Shown here: in pieces, positions 54,429-62,614 of the stretch
How the letters are laid out: the number at the start of each line of letters is the position of its first letter
How positions within the stretch are numbered: position 1 is the first letter of the stretch
Source of the DNA: Albidovulum sp.
GTDB lineage: Bacteria; Pseudomonadota; Alphaproteobacteria; Rhodobacterales; Rhodobacteraceae
Direction of reading: 5' to 3'
Length of the DNA: 64,000 nucleotides
NCBI GenBank assembly: GCA_028823855.1
Contig: JAPPFL010000048.1
Location: forward strand, 1-64,000
The notes under the pieces: model-generated
What the model saw: only the letters and a program-made list of their open reading frames with translations
Databases searched by the model: none
What the model was told of the DNA's origin: nothing
Position numbers and translations under genes: made by a program

Positions 54429-55352
54429 CTAGATTTCCATCGCCTTCAAGGCGTCGGCGTATCGGGAGCGTTCGTCCTCACTCGCGAATCGAATATAGTG
54501 CAGATTGGGCCAGCGCTCCTTTAGCAGGCCGATGTCATGCGTGGGGTCCGTATCGGCGACTACGACTAGCGGCTTGCCGGGATGGGGCGTCTGGAAGGCG
54601 GCGTCGAGCGCGGCCAGATCGTGCCCGTCGACGCGCAAGCAATGAGCGCCGAATGCGGCGAACTTGGCGTCGAGCGGCTCTAGCCCCATCACTTCCTCGA
54701 CTCGCCCGTCCACCTGCTGGCCGTTGTTGTCCACCACGATGTGAACGTTGTCGAGTTTCTGGAAGGCCATATTCATGATCGCTTCCCATACCTGACCTTC
54801 CTGGCATTCGCCGTCCGACATAAATACCCAGACTTTACCGGTGTCGCCTTTCATTCGCCGAGCCCACGCTACGCCGGCGGCTTGGCTAATCGTTTGCCCA
54901 AAGCTGCCGCCATTGGTTTCAAGCCCCGGCGAGTGTTCACCGCCGATCATCTCGACCGTCGAGCCATCGGTGTTGAACTGCGACAGCCCGTCCGGCCCCA
55001 GCCGCCCGCTCTCGATAAGTGCGGCGTAGAGAGTCAACGCGTAATGGGTCGGCGAGAGAAAGAAGCGGTCCTTGTTCGCGGCTCGGCGCCCATTATAGAG
55101 CATACCGCTGGTATGGCCGGGATTGTCCTTCGACGGCGCGCCGGCAAAGGGCGGCGGAATCAGCGGCCCTTCGCTGGGCCCAAGGTTCATGCCCCGACCG
55201 TAAAGAAATCCGATCACCTCGGCCGAAGAACACGCCTGGCTAAGGTACCCCCCATGCGCCACCGTATGGCTCAATACTCGCCGTCGGATGCCATCCGCCA
55301 GCGCCTGACATTCCGCAAGCCAGTTGTCATTTATAGGACGAGCCTGAACCAT
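54429..55352 (-). CDS. Transketolase, N-terminal subunit
   Basis: A 307-residue protein matching the diphosphate-binding domain of transketolase. SPTHYALTLYAAL and GGSFGQTISQAAGVAWA are followed by the ThDP-Mg motif from SDGECQEGQVWEA to the downstream Asn in VVDNNGQQVDG. The ATG at 55352 is chosen for AAGGGG upstream and because the frame before it is not transketolase-like. First gene of the sugar operon, divergent from the SorC-type regulator. It is followed directly by the C-terminal subunit. Confidence 0.92.
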   Translation of the reverse strand: MVQARPINDNWLAECQALADGIRRRVLSHTVAHGGYLSQACSSAEVIGFLYGRGMNLGPSEGPLIPPPFAGAPSKDNPGHTSGMLYNGRRAANKDRFFLSPTHYALTLYAALIESGRLGPDGLSQFNTDGSTVEMIGGEHSPGLETNGGSFGQTISQAAGVAWARRMKGDTGKVWVFMSDGECQEGQVWEAIMNMAFQKLDNVHIVVDNNGQQVDGRVEEVMGLEPLDAKFAAFGAHCLRVDGHDLAALDAAFQTPHPGKPLVVVADTDPTHDIGLLKERWPNLHYIRFASEDERSRYADALKAMEI

Positions 55353-55423
55353 CGAGCCCCTTAGTTGACGCCATTCCTTTTCGGCTCCCGCCGAAAGGTC
55401 GCGAATCGCTAGTCGCTTAAAAA

Positions 55424-55492
55424 TTGCAAATTTTCTACGATAGTTCAAAAATTCCTGCAACTTTTTCTTCACTGCTAAAAAACTTGCATTTT
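55424..55492. promoter_or_regulatory. Three TTGCA-type repeats, possible SorC-type operators
   Basis: TTGCAAATTTT (55424), CTGCAACTTTTT (55455) and TTGCATTTT (55484) recur about 30 bases, or three helical turns, apart in the divergent promoter of the regulator and transketolase operon. This fits cooperative binding by a tetrameric SorC/DeoR-type regulator. It is a pattern seen by eye in an AT-rich stretch, so chance is possible. Confidence 0.35.
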
Positions 55493-55500
55493 GAGACGTG

Positions 55501-56475
55501 ATGGGTAACATTGGCAGCATGGTTTCTGACCGCGACGAACTGCTAGCCCAGGTCGCTTACGCCTACTATCATGGAGGCGAAGGACTTAGTCAGATTGCCA
55601 AGACACTCGGGCGGTCGGTTTCGATGGCATCGCGGCTCTTGCAGGAAGCTCGGGATCGAAACCTGGTGGAGATTCGCATCAACTACCCATTGACGCGCCT
55701 GTCGGAAATCGAAGCGGAAATCGAAGAGCGATTCGGCATAGACAAGGCGCATGTTTTTACGCAGCCGTCGCGCATCGACAGTGGCGAGCAACTCTATCGG
55801 TACGGCAGCCTTTGCGCAGCGTCGATCGAGAAAGAGCTGCGCGAAGCCGATCTCATCGGAGTCAGCTGGGGCCGTCAGGTCAATACTATCGTTAGCAGTA
55901 TTTCAGTCAACCCGGCCGAAAGGCCCGGCACGGTGGTGCAGGCCAGCGGGGCATCGGGCGCGTTGGGGGACGATCACGACGGTGCCCGGATAACCCAGCG
56001 ACTTGCGGACCGGCTGGGGTATACGGCGCGATTGTTGCCGTCGCCATTGATCGTCGACACGATCCACGTTGCCGAGGTTTTGAGGAGTTCCGTGTCGATC
56101 ATTTCGGTTCTAAATCTGCTCAAACGCGCCAACATCCTGCTGACAAGCGTCGGCGCGCCGTTCTCCGAAACGTCGGGCCTGGCCCGTTCGGGATATCTCA
56201 GCGAAGCGGAACTAGACGATCTGAGGACAAAGAACGCGGCCGCGGACATTCTCGGGTTTCACCTCGACCGAAACGGCGAGTTGCTCGACGTTGAAATCAA
56301 TTTTCGGGTCATCGGAATATGGCCCGACGAAATGCGCCGGATACCCAACGTGGTGCTTGCCGTGACCGGTATCGAGCGCATCGCTGCAATTCTCGCGGTC
56401 CTTCGGGGACGCTACTGCAACTCCCTCCTGACAGACCGCGCGACGGCCGAGGCGTTGCTTGCCGTTGCCGACTAG
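55501..56475 (+). CDS. SorC/DeoR-type sugar-binding transcriptional regulator
   Basis: A 324-residue regulator with an N-terminal helix-turn-helix (about 12-60; GLSQIAKTLGRSVSMASRLL) and a C-terminal sugar-phosphate-binding domain (about 65-320) of the NagB/RpiA-like SorC fold, with GVSWGRQVNTIV, LLTSVGAPF and AAADILGFHLD. The start could be 55501 or 55519; neither has a strong ribosome-binding site. It diverges from and presumably controls the ABC/kinase/transketolase operon, with a phosphorylated pathway intermediate as effector. Confidence 0.88.
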   Translation: MGNIGSMVSDRDELLAQVAYAYYHGGEGLSQIAKTLGRSVSMASRLLQEARDRNLVEIRINYPLTRLSEIEAEIEERFGIDKAHVFTQPSRIDSGEQLYRYGSLCAASIEKELREADLIGVSWGRQVNTIVSSISVNPAERPGTVVQASGASGALGDDHDGARITQRLADRLGYTARLLPSPLIVDTIHVAEVLRSSVSIISVLNLLKRANILLTSVGAPFSETSGLARSGYLSEAELDDLRTKNAAADILGFHLDRNGELLDVEINFRVIGIWPDEMRRIPNVVLAVTGIERIAAILAVLRGRYCNSLLTDRATAEALLAVAD

Positions 56476-57111
56476 CATCGGATGGATCGGATTGAGAATG
56501 CATCGATCCGGGTCTGAAGGGCGCTCTGAAGACCGATGCACAATCTGAAACGGAACGTTATCTAGAATTGCCATTTCGTCGGGCCGTCGCTGGAGCGACA
56601 AAAGGTCGTCGTGCCGCACGCAGCGCACATATTCCGCGTCTCCGAGCCAGTCGATTACGGGTTGTAAGTAATCCATGGCAAAACCGGCCCTCCCAGTCCA
56701 AGAACCAGATAGCTAAAGAAAGGCGCATGCGTTTGCGTGGCGAGTTCGATGGGACGAGTTGAATCAGCAGGATGTCAAAGTACCGAGGGAACGATCAACG
56801 TTCTTGAATCCGCGAAAAAAAGTTCGCAACCAGTACCCGCGAATTGAGTCTACGGAAGACGGTTGGTCCGACCGCATGGAGCAAGTGTTGCCCAAGCAGG
56901 CAGGCGCACCAACCAAACCATGGATGAGCATCGACAGCTAGAGTAGATTGACCAACGCGCCCTGCCTTTTTCGCCCGGCAAGTGTCGGCGCACTCATCCT
57001 CTACCTCGTCGGATAGAAGGTCGTCCCTATCGGTCTGTAGATTATTAGTCGAGGCGAATTCCATTGCCGCGAAAACCAATCGCGTTCTGCCCGACAAACC
57101 GGCGTATCGAG
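56476..57111. other. Gene-free spacer
   Basis: About 640 bases between the SorC-type regulator and the decayed GTPase gene. No gene recognised. Scraps on the minus strand at 56800-57100 may be the eroded 3' end of the GTPase. Confidence 0.4.
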
Positions 57112-57600
57112 CTACGCGAGCTTCTCGGGATCGTGGATGTCGAATGGCCGGCTGTCCAGTTCGGCGCGCAAATCAACGCTGGGAATAGACCTTGGGTATC
57201 CATGATCCGCTCGGTCAATTTCCCGGCAGTTGCCAAGCTGCCGGGAAACGTCGGTTTCCACGAAACCAAGCTCGGGGTCGGGCTTATTGATCCCGAGGAC
57301 CGCGGCGAAAAGACGCCGCGCAAGTCGGCGCGCCCGGTCCGGGGAGCGTGACTGCGGCGGTCAGCGGTTTCGATATTCCGGTCGATTCGACCCGCAGGCA
57401 GTCGAACGTCTCCCTCGGCTGCAAGATATCGGTCATCGGCCGGCGAATCCTCGCGCGGAGCGCGGCAGATGCAGCCATTCGACATCTCAATCGGCGTCAC
57501 GCCGGCGCGGCCGAACTCGGCGGTGCCACGCACCAGATAGTCTGTGTTCAACTAGGACATGTCGCCAACAATAAGACCGCAACGCGGCGCCCCTTGCGAT
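57112..57600 (-). pseudogene. Decayed CobW/ZigA-type metal-chaperone GTPase
   Basis: Minus-strand fragments follow a CobW/COG0523 GTPase in order. They read GLIVGDMS, a TAG, then NTDYLVRGTAEF and the metal-binding signature EMSNGCICRAPRED (normally a CxCC; one cysteine is now arginine). After a frameshift come FDCLRVESTGISKPL and then the G-domain NKxD box as LGINKPDPEL, with DRADHGYPRSIP and SRPFDIHDPEKLA before a stop. The P-loop region is not readable. At least one stop and two frameshifts. Its place beside aztCBA-zur is where Zur-controlled ZigA-type GTPase genes are often found. Confidence 0.7.
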
Positions 57601-57703
57601 CGTTCCGTAAAAGTTTCGAAACCGTCGTCTCGCCTCGGGGTCGAGGAAGTCCCGAAGGGCGGAAAAGGGACGCCGCGTGTCATGCCGAGCCATGGCCGGA
57701 ATT

Positions 57704-58723
57704 TCACGATCCTAGCGCCGCTGCGATGGTCGTCGCGTTGTGGCGCATCATGTCGAGATAGCTCGCCGCCGGTCCGTCCGAGTCCGAGAGAGCGCCGGGA
57801 TAGAGCGTCCCGCCGATTGCGGCGCCGGTCTCGTTAGCGATCTGCTCCAAAAGGCGCGGGTCGGCGATGTTTTCGACGAAAGCCGCTGTGATACCCTCGG
57901 CACGCATCTGCTCGATCAGGCGGGCGACGTCCTGCGCAGACGCTTCCGACTCGGTGCTGACCCCCTGCGCCGAAAGGAAGGTCAGCCCGTAGTCGCGGCC
58001 AAAGTATTGGAACGCGTCGTGGGACGTGACTACGGTGCGCGCGCCCTTGGGAATTGCCGCCATCATGGCGTGGATTTCCGCATCGAGCGCTTCGATCTCT
58101 GCCACAAAGTCGGCACGGTTGCCGTAAAATGCTGCCGCATTCGCAGGATCGGCCTTCGCTAGAGCGGAGGTGATATTGTCGACATAGATCACAGCGTTCT
58201 TCAGGCTCTGCCAGGCGTGAGGGTCATAGGCGCCGTGATCGTGACCGGCATGATCCTCAGGACCATGTCCGTCATTAGCGGCGTGCCGCTCTACGTGATC
58301 GTCGTCATGCTCGCCTTCGGCATGGTCTTCGCCGTGATCGTCGAAGCCGTGGCCATGTTCATCTTTAAACGCGATCGGTTCGATCCCGGCGGTGGCCACT
58401 ACCAAGGCGCCGTCGAATGCCGCTGCCTCGGCCAGCCGGTCCAGCCAGCCCTCGAACTCCAGCCCGTTGACGATTAGAATCTCGGCTTCACTCACGGCCC
58501 GGGCGGCAGCCGGCGTGGGCTGGTAGACGTGGGCGTCTCCGTCGGGTCCGACCAGCGTAGTCACGGTCACGTGCTCCCCGCCGATGCGTTCCGCCATGTC
58601 GCCCAAGATAGAAAAGGTGGCAACGACCGGGACCGGTTCGCGCTCCTGCGCAGTCGCAATCGCGGAGAAAGACAGGGCGACAAGGGCGGCAACGGATTTC
58701 AAGAGGGTCATAAGCAACGTCAT
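57704..58723 (-). CDS. aztC: Zinc ABC transporter substrate-binding protein, AztC/ZnuA-like
   Basis: Periplasmic zinc-binding lipocalin-unrelated cluster A-I SBP of 339 residues with a signal peptide (hydrophobic core to ATAQE at about 26). It has the hallmark His/Asp-rich loop of about 50 residues (about 120-170, many HGHG and DDH units) that captures zinc, and metal-site histidines in DAHVYQPTP, DPHAW and TSHDAFQYF. The segment STESEASAQDVARLIEQM is typical of this group. AAAGGA precedes the ATG. It is the last gene of the zur-orf-aztA-aztB-aztC operon. An AztD chaperone gene is not in the window. Confidence 0.88.
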   Translation of the reverse strand: MTLLMTLLKSVAALVALSFSAIATAQEREPVPVVATFSILGDMAERIGGEHVTVTTLVGPDGDAHVYQPTPAAARAVSEAEILIVNGLEFEGWLDRLAEAAAFDGALVVATAGIEPIAFKDEHGHGFDDHGEDHAEGEHDDDHVERHAANDGHGPEDHAGHDHGAYDPHAWQSLKNAVIYVDNITSALAKADPANAAAFYGNRADFVAEIEALDAEIHAMMAAIPKGARTVVTSHDAFQYFGRDYGLTFLSAQGVSTESEASAQDVARLIEQMRAEGITAAFVENIADPRLLEQIANETGAAIGGTLYPGALSDSDGPAASYLDMMRHNATTIAAALGS

Positions 58724-58735
58724 GATCGGGTCCTT

Positions 58736-59602
58736 TCAGGTTTTTAAAAATCGACGCGAGAGCGTACGCGCGACAAGGCCGCCTTCCGGTCCGAGTACCA
58801 GCGAAAACCCATATGCGAGACCGGCCAAGAGAATGATCGCTGGCCCGGATGGCAGGCCGTAATGATATGAGAGCAGCAGGCCGCTCAGGCACGAAAGCAA
58901 GGCCACGACGACCGCAGCCACTATCATTCCGCCGATGCTGGCGGCCCAGAACCGCGCCGCGGCGGCGGGAAGAATCATGATACCGACCGCCAACAGCGTA
59001 CCGAGCGCATGGAAACCTCCGACGAGATTCATTACGACCAGCGCGAGGAAGATGAAATGCGTCGCCGCGCTGAGCCCGCTCACCGAGCGAAGAAACTGCG
59101 GATCGGCGCATTCCAGAACCAGCGGCCGAAAAAGAAGCGCGAGTGTCAGGACCGACAGGCTCGCGATCGAGCAGAGCAGGATCAGCGCCGTGTCATCGAG
59201 TGCCAGTACCGTGCCGAAGAGAACATGCATCAGGTCGACGTTGCTTCCTCGGGTCGAAACGATCAGCACGCCGAGCGCGAGCGAGATCAAGTAGAAGGCC
59301 GCAAGGCTGGCATCCTCCCGGAGCGCGGTCACGCGAGTTACAAATCCCGATAGCAACGCCACGGCCATGCCGGCAATCAGCCCGCCGACGGTCATGGCGC
59401 CGAGCGAGAGGCCCGACACGAGATAGCCGACGGCGGCGCCGGGCAGGATCGCGTGCGCCATCGCGTCCCCGGTCAGACTCATGCGACGAAGCATGAGGAA
59501 GACGCCAACAGGCGTCGCGCCGACCGAGATCGCGACGCAGCCGAGGAGAGCGCGCCGCATGAATCCGAAATCGGCGAACGGCGCGAAAAGACTCTCCCAC
59601 AT
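58736..59602 (-). CDS. aztB: Zinc ABC transporter permease, AztB/ZnuB-like
   Basis: Inner-membrane permease of the ABC-3 family, 288 residues, with about eight hydrophobic spans and the family segments FMLRRMSLTGDAMAHAILPG (spans 2-3) and GGFHALGTLLAVGIMILPAA. The start ATG overlaps the aztA stop as TGATG, which fixes it and implies coupling. It forms the zinc channel with AztA and receives zinc from AztC, whose gene follows after 12 bases. Confidence 0.9.
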   Translation of the reverse strand: MWESLFAPFADFGFMRRALLGCVAISVGATPVGVFLMLRRMSLTGDAMAHAILPGAAVGYLVSGLSLGAMTVGGLIAGMAVALLSGFVTRVTALREDASLAAFYLISLALGVLIVSTRGSNVDLMHVLFGTVLALDDTALILLCSIASLSVLTLALLFRPLVLECADPQFLRSVSGLSAATHFIFLALVVMNLVGGFHALGTLLAVGIMILPAAAARFWAASIGGMIVAAVVVALLSCLSGLLLSYHYGLPSGPAIILLAGLAYGFSLVLGPEGGLVARTLSRRFLKT

Positions 59603-60345
59603 CACGCGGCGCTCCGGCCGCATGTGTGCGGCGGGCCGGCGCAGGCCTCGCACATCTGGCGGGCGCGGAACTGGTTCTCGGCGGTGAGGACCTGCGCCGT
59701 TGGCCCGTGGGCGACGAGTTGTCGCGCCAGCATTAGTGTTTCAGGAAAATGCGCGCGGATCACATCGAAGTCATGCAGCACCGCTAGCACTGTGCGTCCC
59801 TCGCCGTGCCAGCGCCTGACGATGCCGATTAGATCGGCCATCGTGCGGGCGTCGATCGCGGTAAAAGGTTCGTCGAGCAGCACGAGCCGCGCATCCTGCA
59901 GCAGGAGACGCGCGAAGAGCGCGCGCTGCATCTGCCCGCTTGAAAGCGAGCCGATAGGGCGGTCTTCGAAGCCATTCAAGCCTACGGCCGAAATAGCTTC
60001 GGCAATGCGCGTGCGATAGTCGCGCCCGAGGCGCCCGAACGGACCGACCTTGCGCCAGAGTCCCATCGCAACCAGTTCGACTACGGAAATCGGGAAGGAT
60101 AGATCAACCTCCGATAGCTGCGGCAGGTAGGCGATATCCTCTCGGGCAATCGAACCGAAGGACACCTGCCCCGAAAGAGGGGACAGTGCATTGACAACTC
60201 CTTTCAACAAGGTGGACTTCCCTGCGCCGTTCGGCCCGACAATGGCAGTCAGGCTTCCGTCGGCGATCTCGGCCTGAAGATGCAGCACCGCCGGATGCTG
60301 GTTATATCCGAGCGTGAAATTTTGGAAAGCGATGGCGTGGGTCAT
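59602..60345 (-). CDS. aztA: Zinc ABC transporter ATP-binding protein, AztA/ZnuC-like
   Basis: A 247-residue cytoplasmic ATPase. Walker A GPNGAGKST is at about 35-43, the zinc-family Q-loop is in DIAYLPQLSEVD, the signature is LSSGQMQR, Walker B is LVLLDEPFTAID and the switch is VLHDFD. The C-terminal tail with three cysteines (RQMCEACAGPPHTCGR) is characteristic of AztA proteins and could bind metal. The start at 60345 overlaps the stop of the 44-codon ORF before it, and its stop overlaps aztB, giving a chain of coupled genes. Confidence 0.9.
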   Translation of the reverse strand: MTHAIAFQNFTLGYNQHPAVLHLQAEIADGSLTAIVGPNGAGKSTLLKGVVNALSPLSGQVSFGSIAREDIAYLPQLSEVDLSFPISVVELVAMGLWRKVGPFGRLGRDYRTRIAEAISAVGLNGFEDRPIGSLSSGQMQRALFARLLLQDARLVLLDEPFTAIDARTMADLIGIVRRWHGEGRTVLAVLHDFDVIRAHFPETLMLARQLVAHGPTAQVLTAENQFRARQMCEACAGPPHTCGRSAA

Positions 60346-60476
60346 AGGCTCCCCGACGAATAGGTTGCCCAGTAAAACCCGGCCCACAGGGCCGCCGCGA
60401 CAAGAGCCGCGCTGCCCAGCCGGGGCCCAGCCCCGAGCAAAAGAAGTCCCAGTTTTTTTCTGCGGCGCTTGTTCAT
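60342..60476 (-). CDS. 44-residue single-span membrane protein coupled between zur and aztA
   Basis: A short frame whose ATG overlaps the zur stop (ATGA) and whose TGA overlaps the aztA ATG (ATGA), so it fills the gap between the two genes exactly. The product has a basic start (MNKRRRKKLG), a run of leucines, alanines and small residues (about 10-38) long enough for one membrane span, and a short polar end (YSSGSL). No family recognised. The double overlap argues for real translation, as either a functional small subunit or a coupling leader. Its role in zinc uptake is speculative. Confidence 0.6.
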   Translation of the reverse strand: MNKRRRKKLGLLLLGAGPRLGSAALVAAALWAGFYWATYSSGSL

Positions 60477-60886
60477 GCCGGGATATCTCCCGTTCCGCAT
60501 GACGCGCAAAGACCGTGGACTTCGATCACATGGCGCGTCGGCGCGAAGCCGGACTGCCCCGCAATGCCGGAAAGCTCTTCGACAAGGTCGGGCGCCACGC
60601 TCTCTTCGACCGTTCCGCAGTCATCGCAGATCGAAAGGATCGACGCGTTTTGGTGCTGGTCGCACTGGCAGGCGATAAAGGCGTTCAGCGACTCAAGGCG
60701 ATGCACGCGCCCGCGCTGCGTCAGCGCGGCCAGCGCTCGATAAACCGTTGGAGGCGCGATCTTCGGACTGATCTGGCGCAACTCCCCGAGCACGTCATAG
60801 GCGGAACGCGGAATCAGGTGCCGACGCAATATGACCAGTACTTCCTTCTGGATTCTTTGTCCCTGCCTGGTCATTTTTTCCCCCAT
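60473..60886 (-). CDS. zur: Zur, zinc uptake regulator of the Fur family
   Basis: A 137-residue Fur-family repressor. The winged helix (about 10-65) includes PPTVYRALAALTQRGRVHRLE. Structural zinc cysteines are C87/C90 (ICDDCG) and C127/C130 (LCASCG), with regulatory-site candidates around C73, C75 and H78 (ACQCDQH). Zinc rather than iron specificity is inferred from the azt genes it precedes and from the Zur-type palindrome upstream. The start may be 60886 or the ATG at 60874, which has GGGGG before it. First gene of the operon, so autoregulated. Confidence 0.9.
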   Translation of the reverse strand: MGEKMTRQGQRIQKEVLVILRRHLIPRSAYDVLGELRQISPKIAPPTVYRALAALTQRGRVHRLESLNAFIACQCDQHQNASILSICDDCGTVEESVAPDLVEELSGIAGQSGFAPTRHVIEVHGLCASCGTGDIPA

Positions 60887-60916
60887 CGACCTCGAATGGT
60901 AGTTAATTTATGTTAT

Positions 60917-60929
60917 GTTATAATATAAC
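60917..60929. promoter_or_regulatory. Zur box
   Basis: GTTATAATATAAC, two perfect 6-bp arms around one base, embedded in ATGTTATGTTATAATATAACGC. It matches the GTTATA-n-TATAAC core of proteobacterial Zur sites and lies 31 bases upstream of the first zur ATG, where it would block the operon promoter when zinc is sufficient. No second copy was found elsewhere in the window. Confidence 0.7.
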
Positions 60930-62614
60930 GCAAGCCAAAAATTGGAGTCGAAGAAACCGACTCCACTTCCGCATCGAGTGCAATCGAGCAGCCTCGAAGC
61001 AACAAATCTGGCAAATGCGCGATTAATGCGCCTCTCGCAGCAAGAAGCCGTAATTTGTTCGACGCGCGGCATCCTTCTCCTGATTAGCGACCATGCCAAA
61101 TGCGGGTGTCTCTATCTTGCCAGGACCGGACGTCCAACCGAGTGCGTGACACGGCACCTTTTTCCAGCGTCTATCGCCATGACGACAAAAGCAGCGAACG
61201 ACGGCACTTGATTCGGAATTGATTGCTTGCCGTGAATGCCAAGTCCCGGGAAACTCGCGGCGCCGCCGCAAGCGGTTCGTCGCGCCCGTCAGGTCAACTT
61301 CAGGAGTCGAATTTCAGTTTCGCTGCGAGCGTACGGGGCCGCTAATCCCCTCGAGGCGGCAGTAAATTGTGTCGACGGCATAAGTCGGCTCCGCGGTCCA
61401 ATCAGACCTCCGCGAACGCCTTAGAACCATGAACTCTCAATCTCGACAGGCCGAATTTCATCCAAATTTGCTGAATGATTCCGGTTTCATATGACATTCC
61501 TGTCTGAGTGAGCCCCCTCTCAGGCGCTGATTTAATGGCGTTGGCAATGAAGCGGAAAAGAGATTTTCATGCCAATCATTTCTAGCTTCGAAGCGGCGAA
61601 TATTCCATCTCTCATGAACAGATTTGTGTACGTTCTCGAATGAAGCAGCGGAGCCGGCACTAACTCTTCCGAGCACTTGCCTTTGTTGCACGCAACATAT
61701 CCGGGCGTACGTTCGAGGCGAATTCGAATAGGCGTTGGATTACGAGCCAAAGCTCGTCGTGGCGGCGCTCGTGTTGAACGGAGTGCAACAACCCTTCGAA
61801 AATGCGATCCGGGAAAAGAATACCGAGGGCGGCGAAATGCTCGAGTTCCGATGAAGCCGCGCGCTTCCGGTGGCCGGCGCCTTCTTGTAGCGGAGCAAGC
61901 GCCAATACGAGGATCCGCGCCGCTCGCCGATGGACCCGTTCGCGGAGGCTCTGAACTAGGCCGAGAACCGGCGGAACCAACTCGAGGCGTGGCTGTCCGA
62001 CCCGAGGTCCCGACCGACGCCAACCATTTACATTCCGACAAGCGTTTTTTGCCGACATGGCGGCCCAAGCCTTTGATCAACGGTGAACCGCGTTCGGTTT
62101 GCCGGCATAAAGCGGAAGGACTCTGTAGAATCAATAACCTTTTATTCGTACCGGCTTCGGCAGATCAGTATCGAGGGGTATTATTGCACTGGTGCGTTTA
62201 TGGCGCGCAATTCTCTCTGCATTCAACGAATGGGAGAAAGTCTCTATGACGGCTTGCAAAGCTGCTTCGTCGACGATTCTGCCGACGCGTCCCTGCCGGC
62301 CGCCCCGGAAGCGGAAAATAATTCCGGAAATCCCTTTCTTCTCAAGGCTACGCCAAACGTACCATCAAGCCTTTCCGGCGCATAATCGACCGCCCGCGAT
62401 CGAAGGCCAAAGCTCGCGATCATGAACCCGAAGGGCTCTATGCGGGGCAATGGCATTCCGTTAACTTCGCAGTTCGGTGCCGAAATTTTTTTTCCAGCGC
62501 AACCGCTTGAATCGGAATACTCATTTTTTCGCTTTGCGCCGAAAAGGCGGTTGACGCGGCCGCGCCGATTCGGTAGATAGGCTGCGCGCCATTGCGAATC
62601 GGGAGGCGACGCGC
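60930..62614. other. Long gene-free region ahead of the transposase gene
   Basis: About 1.7 kb with no intact gene. A plus-strand scrap at about 61735-61855 reads LDYEPKLVVAALVLNGVQ and IREKNTEGGEMLEFR before a stop and may be a gene remnant, family unknown. Near 62520-62580 the composition rises sharply in GC, which probably marks the left edge of the mobile element. Confidence 0.4.
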
